A DNA stretch of 13,423 nucleotides from positions 1 to 13,423 of the forward strand of contig QMPB01000065.1 of NCBI GenBank assembly GCA_003648395.1, in the 5' to 3' direction. This document shows positions 1 through 6,064 of this stretch, piece after piece; within the stretch, counting starts at the first letter, position 1, and the number at the start of each line of letters is the position of its first letter. Source of the DNA: Bacteroidota bacterium. Lineage in GTDB: Bacteria > Bacteroidota > Bacteroidia > Bacteroidales > UBA1556. The position numbers and the translations under genes were made by a program. Below the pieces are notes generated by a model. It made no database searches and was not told where the DNA came from. It saw only the letters and a list, made by a program, of their open reading frames with translations.

Positions 1-6
1 AAAATA

Positions 7-2094
7 TTAATAACTACCCATTTGTTTTCGGATGAACCACTCTACTGACATTATTAAAATAAGTAGAATCATAATTATTGGATAATTAATAATATCTTTA
101 TATTCTAAAGTCTGGGTTTCAATATTTACAATATCTTCACGATTATTAATATCATCAATCAAATATTTATAATTATCAGAAATATAGAATTTAGCATTTG
201 ATTTTAAAGCCATTTTGCGTAATAAATCATGATTTGCCAATAAATTAGTCCCTTCAAGTTCAACGGCATCTACATAGAACTTTCCTCGCTTAATAAAGTT
301 TTTGTTATTATACTTTACTTGAGCCTTATAAGTATATTCTCCCCTAGGCAATCGCCCAGCCAACACAGAATATAATTGACCATCATTAGAAAAAGAGAAG
401 TTATATTTATTGGAATCCTGATTACTAATTACTAAATCTATCACAACATTATTTAATGCCTCGTATGATGCATTATAGAATTGGGCGTTAAACACCACAT
501 CATCAAACTCTTTATACTGAGCCTTATGTTGTACGTCAAAGCGTTTAATATTTTTCTGAATAGACACATAACGTATTAGCTTGAGAATAAAACTGTCAAA
601 ATTTATATGAGAATTATTTTCCATAAAATCATACATACGCCAGCGCCATATTCCTTCTCCTAATATAAAGGCACTACGTTTACCACTATTTTCTGAAATA
701 CAAACCTGAGGATATTTTGTGGCAACCGATCCTATTTGTTGGTAAAATATTGTTCGTATGGAATTATATGTTTTATACCTTCCATAAAGTGAGTATAGCG
801 GAGGATATAAAGAGATTTGACTTGCTAATTCTTCTGGAATAACAAATTCAGCAAAGTCCGTATTTACTATAGATGTGGACTCTATAAAAGACTGTTTTTT
901 ACTCTCAATACTAATTCCTGCTTTCATTGCATTAAAGAAATGTATACCACTCTTTGCTCCCAGAATCCATAAAGCAGGTATACCTTCAATTTTCATCTTA
1001 TTAATTATGCTTACACTTCTCACATTATTATCTGGAATTTGATGCATTATAATAAGAGAGTAATCCTTAATATCTTTTTTAAATTTATAGACATTACTTA
1101 TTTCCAATTCATATTCATCACTCTTCTTAATACTATGTTGCAATGCTGCAATATCAGGATTAGGGCTCGTATATAGCAATAAAACCTTTTTCTTACTTCC
1201 TAGTACTTCTACATTAACTCTTGCTATATTATTTAGAATATTCCTTTCGTTATCAATTTCCTGAATATATATTTTATAGGTTTTAAAACCTGACTTTTTC
1301 TCTTTAATAAAAAATCTATGTTTCAGAAAATCATTATTGCTATCAAAGTTTAATACATTAGTATGTATAATTTTGCCATTGGAAGTAACAATTAGCTTAG
1401 ATTTCTTTCCTTTTAGCATTTTTGCCGAAATGCTAACTTCCATTGGAAATTTATTCTTTATATAAACAGTTTTATTTACAAGAACTTTCTCAATGGCAAT
1501 ATCGTGATGCATAATAGTATCTCCAAAACCAAGTGTATAAACTGGAAATTTGGAATATTTTATGGAATAAATAGGGTTATTTCCTACATTATATATTCCA
1601 TCGCTAAGAAATACTATTGCTCCAATATTATTATACTTATACTTTTCTGATATCGATTTTATTGCTCCATTTATGTCTGTACGTAAATTTGAATATGTGT
1701 TTTCTTCAGTTATTATTTTAATCTTATTTCCAAAGGAGTAATTTATTATATCAAATTTTTCACTAAAGCCCTTATTTAGTTTTTCTAATATCGAGTTATT
1801 ATACTCCTTTAGCTTATCTTGTTCGCCCCAAAGTGTCATTGACTTAGAATCATCCGTAACTATAATTATTTTAGCTTTTTCTACCTTAGTTTGCCAGCTA
1901 ATTAATAATGGTGACAATAATAAAAAACCTAAAACTGAAAAAACTATAAATCGAAATGATGCTAAAAGAAAATTTACCCAATTGGAAAATTCTTCCTTGG
2001 AATTTTTGAAATATAATAATGCTGATAATGCAATACTCAGTATAATTACTGGCAACATCCACCATAAGCTATAAATGGAACTTATTTCAAACAT
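7..2094 (-). CDS. VWA-domain membrane protein with C-terminal anchor
   Basis: The 695-residue protein starts with two hydrophobic segments (about 10-28 and 43-65) and ends with one (about 671-687), followed by a short basic tail, so most of it lies outside the inner membrane face. A von Willebrand A domain occupies about 74-200 with a full metal-binding MIDAS set: D81-x-S83-x-S85, T139 and D165 (in FLSDG). Residues 300-510 look like the glutamine-amidotransferase-like fold often found in such proteins (KKKVLLLYTSPNPD near 301, GEGIWRWR near 480), without a recognisable catalytic Cys-His pair. A beta-rich stretch at about 525-635 follows. The intact MIDAS suggests Mg-dependent protein binding, perhaps assembly or scaffolding in the envelope; partner and function are unknown. 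It is transcribed away from yggS and appears to be a single gene here, though its operon could continue outside the window. Family assignment is from memory of similar Bacteroidota proteins. Confidence 0.85.
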   Translation of the reverse strand: MFEISSIYSLWWMLPVIILSIALSALLYFKNSKEEFSNWVNFLLASFRFIVFSVLGFLLLSPLLISWQTKVEKAKIIIVTDDSKSMTLWGEQDKLKEYNNSILEKLNKGFSEKFDIINYSFGNKIKIITEENTYSNLRTDINGAIKSISEKYKYNNIGAIVFLSDGIYNVGNNPIYSIKYSKFPVYTLGFGDTIMHHDIAIEKVLVNKTVYIKNKFPMEVSISAKMLKGKKSKLIVTSNGKIIHTNVLNFDSNNDFLKHRFFIKEKKSGFKTYKIYIQEIDNERNILNNIARVNVEVLGSKKKVLLLYTSPNPDIAALQHSIKKSDEYELEISNVYKFKKDIKDYSLIIMHQIPDNNVRSVSIINKMKIEGIPALWILGAKSGIHFFNAMKAGISIESKKQSFIESTSIVNTDFAEFVIPEELASQISLYPPLYSLYGRYKTYNSIRTIFYQQIGSVATKYPQVCISENSGKRSAFILGEGIWRWRMYDFMENNSHINFDSFILKLIRYVSIQKNIKRFDVQHKAQYKEFDDVVFNAQFYNASYEALNNVVIDLVISNQDSNKYNFSFSNDGQLYSVLAGRLPRGEYTYKAQVKYNNKNFIKRGKFYVDAVELEGTNLLANHDLLRKMALKSNAKFYISDNYKYLIDDINNREDIVNIETQTLEYKDIINYPIIMILLILIMSVEWFIRKQMGSY

Positions 2095-2184
2095 TTACAA
2101 TTATTGTTTTGTATATATATTATTAGAATAATTCCTCTTTCATTTTCATTTTATACCATATTATTAAAATAAAAGAAAGATATG

Positions 2185-2192
2185 CAAATATA
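2185..2192 (-). promoter_or_regulatory. Possible -7 box for the VWA gene
   Basis: Read on the minus strand this is TATATTTG, matching the Bacteroidota TAnnTTTG consensus, about 90 bases before the VWA start codon. No TTG is seen at the right distance for a -33 box, and such 8-mers arise often in AT-rich DNA, so this is tentative. Confidence 0.3.
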
Positions 2193-2194
2193 AA

Positions 2195-2225
2195 TTTGTT
2201 AATAATACATTCTTATATAACTTTG
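2195..2225 (+). promoter_or_regulatory. Bacteroidota-type promoter of yggS
   Basis: TTTG at 2195-2198 is followed by exactly 19 bases and then TAACTTTG at 2218-2225, the classical Bacteroidota -33/-7 arrangement (TTTG, 19 bases, TAnnTTTG). Transcription would begin near 2230, about 20 bases before the yggS ATG at 2251. This is the best promoter in the window. Confidence 0.75.
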
Positions 2226-2250
2226 CATTTTTAATGAACATATTATACAT

Positions 2251-2928
2251 ATGAGTGATATTGGAGATAAAATTGCAAGTATAAAAGGCCAACTACCAGA
2301 GCAAGTGCGCCTTGTAGCTGTTTCTAAAACCAAACCTATTGAGGATATACAAACTGCCTATGATGCAGGACATAGGATTTTTGGCGAAAATAAAGCTATC
2401 GAATTGCAGGAAAAAGCAGAAGCTCTTCCTGATAATATCCATTGGCACTTTATTGGCCATTTGCAGCGCAATAAAGTGAAATACATTGCTCCTTTCGTAA
2501 AGCTAATTCATGCTGTGGATAGTTTGCGATTGCTAAAAGAGATTAATAAGGAAGCTTTGAAAAATGATAGAATAATCTCCTGCTTACTGCAGTTTCATAT
2601 TGCTAGTGAGGAAACTAAGTTTGGCCTTGATATTAAAGAAGCTGCAGAGCTTTTATCTTCTGACGAATATAAGTCAATGAAAAACATTAAGATTACTGGC
2701 GTTATGGGAATGGCAAGCAACACCTTTGATACTGAATTAATTAGAGCTGAGTTTCAACACCTATTAAACATATTTCAAAGTGTAAAATATAAGTTCTTTC
2801 TTGATGATATTTTCTATCGCGAAATATCAATGGGCATGTCAAACGACTACCAAATTGCAGTGCAGGAAGGGAGCACATTAGTTAGAATTGGCAGCTCTAT
2901 TTTTGGAGCAAGAAATTATAATAAGTAG
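2251..2928 (+). CDS. yggS: YggS/PLPBP family PLP homeostasis protein
   Basis: The 225-residue product is a single-domain PLP-binding TIM barrel of the alanine-racemase N-terminal type (PLPBP/YggS), which carries PLP and keeps vitamin B6 and amino-acid pools balanced in the cytoplasm. The PLP lysine is K26 in LVAVSKTKP. Other family marks are IFGENKAIEL (near 43), WHFIGHLQRNK (near 65), HAVDS, ETKFG, GVMGMAS, SMGMSNDY and the C-terminal EGSTLVRIGSSIFGAR. Length is typical (220-235). The ATG at 2251 sits about 25 bases after the promoter and no upstream in-frame ATG competes. It appears monocistronic: the next gene has its own possible -7 box and lies 119 bases away. No enzyme activity is known for the family. 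Identity is clear. Confidence 0.96.
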   Translation: MSDIGDKIASIKGQLPEQVRLVAVSKTKPIEDIQTAYDAGHRIFGENKAIELQEKAEALPDNIHWHFIGHLQRNKVKYIAPFVKLIHAVDSLRLLKEINKEALKNDRIISCLLQFHIASEETKFGLDIKEAAELLSSDEYKSMKNIKITGVMGMASNTFDTELIRAEFQHLLNIFQSVKYKFFLDDIFYREISMGMSNDYQIAVQEGSTLVRIGSSIFGARNYNK

Positions 2929-2997
2929 ATTATTATTGGTATTAGTAATAAGAATATCAGCATCAAATAATCTATATCTGCAAATGCATATTTTTAG

Positions 2998-3005
2998 TAC
3001 ATTTG
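2998..3005 (+). promoter_or_regulatory. Possible -7 box for the alpha-oxoamine synthase gene
   Basis: TACATTTG fits TAnnTTTG and lies 42 bases before the GTG start at 3048. No good -33 box is present (only CTG at 2978-2980, 17 bases upstream), so support is moderate. Confidence 0.45.
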
Positions 3006-3047
3006 CTGTTTAATTTTTGATTATAATAATATTTAAAACATATAAAA

Positions 3048-4304
3048 GTGGATTTATTTAAAAAAGTACTCGATCGTCCTGGAAGCCTAGGAAAATATCA
3101 GAAAGAAGCTCATGGTTATTTTGCTTTTCCTAAGTTAGAAGGAGAAATATCATCAAGAATGATGTTTCGTGGTAAAGAAAAATTAGTTTGGAGTTTGAAT
3201 AATTATATTGGCTTAGCTAATCACCCTGAAGTAAGAAAAGCTGATGCTGAAGCAGCAGCAGAATTCGGAATGGCTTATCCTATGGGCGCAAGAATGATGT
3301 CGGGTCAAACTAAATTTCACGAAGAGTTAGAGAATAATCTAACAGACTTTGTTCAAAAAGAGAAAACTTTTCTACTAAACTATGGTTATCAAGGCATTAT
3401 GTCAATTATTGATTCTATGGTTGACCGTAACGATGTAGTAGTTTATGATTCAGAATGCCATGCGAGTATTATGGATGGTATCTTTTTGCATAAAGCTAAA
3501 GGTGGAAAAAGTTTTGTTTATCCACATAATGATATTGTAAGAGCTGAGAAAATGCTCGGTTTTGCTACAAAACGTGTTGAGGAAACTGGCGGTGGTATTT
3601 TACTAATTACCGAAGGTGTATTTGGCATGGCTGGTGATATGGGTAAGCTTGATGAACTATCGGCATTGAAGAGTAAATTTGATTTCCGTATGCTAGTTGA
3701 CGATGCTCATGGCTTTGGTACTATGGGTGATACTGGTTTTGGTGCTGGGGAACATTTTGGAGTTCAAGATAAAATAGATTTATACTTTAGTACATTTGCC
3801 AAATCAATGGCAGGTATTGGAGCATTTATTTCTGGTGACGAAAAAATTATCGATTTTTTAATGTATAATATGCGTTCTCAAATTTTTGCAAAATCATTGC
3901 CAATGCCAATGGTAAAAGGTGCTATAAAGCGTCTAGAGATGTTGCGCACTATGCCTGAGCTTAGAGAGCAATTATGGAAAGTAGCTAATGCATTACAGAA
4001 AGGTCTTAAGGAAAATGGTTTTAATATTGGTATTACAAATTCTCCTGTAACTCCTGTTTATCTAGAAGGTGGAGTTCCTGAAGCTACAAACCTAATCTTT
4101 GACCTTCGCGAAAAGCATGATGTATTTTGCTCGGTAGTAGTATACCCTGTTATTCCAAAAGGTGAAATTCTATTGCGCCTAATACCAACAGCAATACATA
4201 CTATAGAAGATGTAAATTATACTATTGAAGCATTTAAAGCTGTAAAAAGCAAACTTGACTCTGGCGAATATGCTAGTATGACAATGGTTGATGCTAATAA
4301 ATAG
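3048..4304 (+). CDS. Alpha-oxoamine synthase (SPT/cysteate acyltransferase/KBL-like)
   Basis: This 418-residue fold-type I PLP enzyme belongs to the alpha-oxoamine synthases, which condense an amino acid with an acyl-CoA or acyl-ACP and release CO2. Key residues are H138 (DSECHAS), D218 and H221 (VDDAHGFG) and the PLP lysine K252 (STFAKSMAGIGAF). The strongly conserved N-terminus (LGKYQKEAHGYFAFPKLEGE, 14-33) and PMGARMMSG (78-86) match a Bacteroidota group usually named only 'PLP-dependent aminotransferase'. Candidate reactions are serine palmitoyltransferase (sphingolipids) or cysteate fatty-acyltransferase (sulfonolipids such as capnine); KBL or BioF activity is less likely because no tdh or bio genes are nearby. 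The start is a GTG: an in-frame stop at 3027-3029 leaves no upstream ATG, and the N-terminus fits homologues as I remember them. A strong terminator follows, so it is probably transcribed alone. Family sure, substrate open. Confidence 0.88.
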   Translation: MDLFKKVLDRPGSLGKYQKEAHGYFAFPKLEGEISSRMMFRGKEKLVWSLNNYIGLANHPEVRKADAEAAAEFGMAYPMGARMMSGQTKFHEELENNLTDFVQKEKTFLLNYGYQGIMSIIDSMVDRNDVVVYDSECHASIMDGIFLHKAKGGKSFVYPHNDIVRAEKMLGFATKRVEETGGGILLITEGVFGMAGDMGKLDELSALKSKFDFRMLVDDAHGFGTMGDTGFGAGEHFGVQDKIDLYFSTFAKSMAGIGAFISGDEKIIDFLMYNMRSQIFAKSLPMPMVKGAIKRLEMLRTMPELREQLWKVANALQKGLKENGFNIGITNSPVTPVYLEGGVPEATNLIFDLREKHDVFCSVVVYPVIPKGEILLRLIPTAIHTIEDVNYTIEAFKAVKSKLDSGEYASMTMVDANK

Positions 4305-4325
4305 ATTATAATAAATTATAATATC

Positions 4326-4363
4326 AAAGCCCCAATGGATTTAAAATCTGTTGGGGCTTTTTT
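4326..4363 (+). terminator. Rho-independent terminator after the alpha-oxoamine synthase gene
   Basis: AAAGCCCCAA (4326-4335) pairs perfectly with TTGGGGCTTT (4351-4360) around a 15-base loop, and the stem runs directly into six T (4358-4363). It lies 22 bases after the stop codon. On the minus strand only a short TTT follows the stem, so it is mainly a plus-strand terminator. Confidence 0.85.
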
Positions 4364-4375
4364 GTGTTTTGGGAA

Positions 4376-4758
4376 ATGTATCACGGGCATCTTGCCCGTA
4401 GATCTATTGGAATTACATTTATACCTTATAATAACTACGGTCTGGAAGACCGTGTTACAGAAAAATGCATTTCGGGCATATTCCCCCGTAGATTTGAAGT
4501 GTATCTCGGGCATCTTGCCCGTAGATCGATCTATTGGAATTATATTTATACCTTATAATAACTACGGTCTGGAAGACCGTGTTACAGAAAAATGTATTTC
4601 GGGCATATTCCCCCGTAGATTTGAAGTGTATCACGGGCATCTTGCCCGTAGATCTGTTGGAATTACATTTATACCTTAAAATAACTACGGTCTGGAAGAT
4701 TGTGTTACAAAGAAGGCCGTGTTACATGTAAATGCATCTCGGGTATCTTGCCCGTAGA
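4376..4758. repeat. Three tandem copies of a composite three-hairpin repeat
   Basis: The gene-free stretch between two convergent genes holds three copies of a unit of about 123-127 bases. Each unit has hairpins A, B, C separated by conserved spacers. A is CGGGCATCTTGCCCG (4384-4398, 4507-4521, 4634-4648). B is ACGGTCT-GGA-AGACCGT (4437-4453, 4564-4580; diverged copy 4687-4703). C is CGGGCATATTCCCCCG (4473-4488, 4600-4615), and in copy 3 the C slot at 4740-4754 reads CGGGTATCTTGCCCG. Copy 2 carries an extra GATC in the A-B spacer; copy 3 has about 17 extra bases between B and C, including a repeat of CCGTGTTACA (4717-4726). The spacers (for example TTGGAATTACATTTATACCT) are nearly identical, which shows recent tandem duplication. 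Open frames across it are not coding: they exist because stops are absent from the GC-rich hairpins, and unit lengths of 127 break the frame. Probably REP-like or MITE-like dispersed DNA. Confidence 0.87.
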
Positions 4759-4786
4759 TGAATTGTGATTGGAATAATAAACCTTA

Positions 4787-5461
4787 CTATACATTTTCAA
4801 TTATAGCATTATTCAGGAAATCATTCATTGGTTTAAGAGTACTAAAGCCATTAATAACGTCCTTTGCAAAATTAGCTGATACTATTTCCTCTTTAGAAAT
4901 TGAATGCCCCACAGCAAAACTCTTATATTTCAGCCATTCTATTGCATCACAATCCTTTGGGAAATCTCTAGGGCCAGTTTTTAGCTTATCGGGCATTAGC
5001 GTAGGAAAATACTCTTTAAAACTGTCATTAAGAACTATCTTTTCATAATCCTTAAAAGAGTAGTACATCTCTTGCCTAATTACTTTCAAATAATCCTTAT
5101 CTGGGCGATATACGCCACCACCAATAAATGAAGCACCAGGCTCTAAATGAATATAATAACCTGCCATTGGCGACTTACGACCACCATTAGCTAAGAAAGC
5201 TCCAAAATGATTTTTATAAGGAGCCTTATTCTTAGAGAAACGTACATCGCGGTATATTCTAAAGGTATAATCCTTAGCTTTTGTAAAATGAAAACTTGGA
5301 TCAATAATTTCAAGTTGATTGCCTACAAATTCAAGAAATTCTTCAAAATCATTCTTGGCATCCAAATAAAAAGATTTATTATCAGTATACCATTCACGGT
5401 TATTATTTTTCTCAATAGTCTCAATAAAATCAAAAACTCGTTTTAATTGAATATTTTTCAT
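4787..5461 (-). CDS. DUF2461 (TIGR02453) family protein
   Basis: The 224-residue soluble protein belongs to the DUF2461 family, whose function is unknown. Marks are NNREWY (20-25), the conserved RIYRDVRFSKNKAPYK block (68-83), HFGAFLA, GYYIHLEPG (101-109) and GGGVYRP (114-120). Length is normal for the family (about 210-230). I chose the ATG at 5461 rather than the in-frame ATG at 5476: a TACATTTG -7 box ends only two bases from the 5476 codon, so transcription should begin at or after it, and homologues begin close to the second methionine. It has no signal peptide and no operon partner; the convergent neighbour's terminator and the hairpin array lie beyond its 3' end. No biochemical role can be read from the sequence. 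Confidence 0.9.
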   Translation of the reverse strand: MKNIQLKRVFDFIETIEKNNNREWYTDNKSFYLDAKNDFEEFLEFVGNQLEIIDPSFHFTKAKDYTFRIYRDVRFSKNKAPYKNHFGAFLANGGRKSPMAGYYIHLEPGASFIGGGVYRPDKDYLKVIRQEMYYSFKDYEKIVLNDSFKEYFPTLMPDKLKTGPRDFPKDCDAIEWLKYKSFAVGHSISKEEIVSANFAKDVINGFSTLKPMNDFLNNAIIENV

Positions 5462-5477
5462 AAAGTATAGTTTCATA

Positions 5478-5485
5478 CAAATGTA
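5478..5485 (-). promoter_or_regulatory. -7 box for the DUF2461 gene
   Basis: On the minus strand this is TACATTTG, matching TAnnTTTG. It sits right beside the upstream in-frame ATG at 5476, so a transcript would begin around 5472 and start translation at 5461 with a leader of about ten bases. No clear -33 TTG is visible. Confidence 0.45.
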
Positions 5486-5575
5486 CTATTATTTATTTCA
5501 CTTATTTATTAATTACGAGGTATATAAAATGATAAAATACACATTTACCACTACTACTAATTCAATATTTATTTG

Positions 5576-5583
5576 TATCTTTG
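5576..5583 (+). promoter_or_regulatory. -7 box of the lipoprotein/radical SAM operon
   Basis: TATCTTTG matches TAnnTTTG, 34 bases before the ATG at 5618. The upstream in-frame TTG at 5573 overlaps this box and so cannot be on the transcript, which fixes the start at 5618. No TTTG is found 19 bases upstream. Confidence 0.5.
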
Positions 5584-5617
5584 TGAGTGTACAATTCTAT
5601 TCAAAGGGTATTCAATA

Positions 5618-6064
5618 ATGAAAAAAGTAAAAATAAAGTACTATTCAGCATACAATGCAATAATATTGAGCCTTTTAGGAATATTGGGATTGACATCATC
5701 ATGCGAAAAAATAGGCATTGACCCTGTTGCTGAATATGGTGTACCTTCAGCTAAGTATATTGTAAATGGTAATGTTACCAATAGTACTGATAATACTCCT
5801 ATTAAAAATATTAGAGTAGTAATGAAAGGAGATACAGCATTTACTGATAATAGTGGAAACTACAATATCGTGGATAACTATGGCTTCCCTGGAAATCAAA
5901 AAATAGATATTGAGTTTGCAGATATTGATGGAGCAACAAATGGCAATTTTCATAATTTAGATACCGTTGTTGAATTTAAAAATCCTGAATACACTAATGG
6001 CGATGGCAACTGGTATGAAGGTGAAACTTCCAAGGAGTTCAATATAGAATTAGATAAGAAATAA
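5618..6064 (+). CDS. Lipoprotein of the rSAM/lipoprotein system (TIGR04134-like)
   Basis: A 148-residue protein with a basic N-terminus, a hydrophobic stretch (about 12-25) and a lipobox-like LTSSC with lipidation at C29, so it should be exported and anchored in a membrane. The mature part contains YGVPSAKYIVNGNVTN (from about residue 39) and TDNTPIKNIRVVMKGDT ... TDNSGNYNI, a carboxypeptidase-regulatory-like beta-sandwich, and ends in an acidic region with NWYEGETSKEFNIEL. This matches what I recall of TIGR04134, small lipoproteins found only beside a TIGR04133 radical SAM enzyme. The stop codon overlaps the ATG of the next gene (TAATG), implying translational coupling. The -3 position of the lipobox is Thr instead of the usual Leu/Val/Ile. 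It may be the substrate of the radical SAM enzyme or a partner in a shared pathway; neither is shown. Function unknown. Confidence 0.88.
   Translation: MKKVKIKYYSAYNAIILSLLGILGLTSSCEKIGIDPVAEYGVPSAKYIVNGNVTNSTDNTPIKNIRVVMKGDTAFTDNSGNYNIVDNYGFPGNQKIDIEFADIDGATNGNFHNLDTVVEFKNPEYTNGDGNWYEGETSKEFNIELDKK

Noticed and set aside
2930..2951. Terminator after yggS (TTATTA ... TAATAA)
   Set aside because: A 6-bp AT-only stem with a 10-base loop and no T run is not enough to call.
3048..4304. Naming the gene kbl or bioF
   Set aside because: The catalytic residues are common to all alpha-oxoamine synthases, no tdh or bio genes are near, and the N-terminus resembles a separate Bacteroidota group.
4316..4731. 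Several open frames on both strands (for example 4335-4679 and 4455-4640) giving peptides such as GILPVD and GHLARRS
   Set aside because: They are read-through of the hairpin array. Unit lengths of 123 and 127 shift the frame, there is no start context, and the same DNA is open in several frames at once.
4376..4758. CRISPR array
   Set aside because: The spacers between hairpins are conserved rather than unique, the unit contains three different palindromes, and no cas gene is near.
5573..5617. N-terminal extension of the lipoprotein from a TTG codon
   Set aside because: The codon overlaps the -7 promoter box, and the extension would bury the signal peptide.
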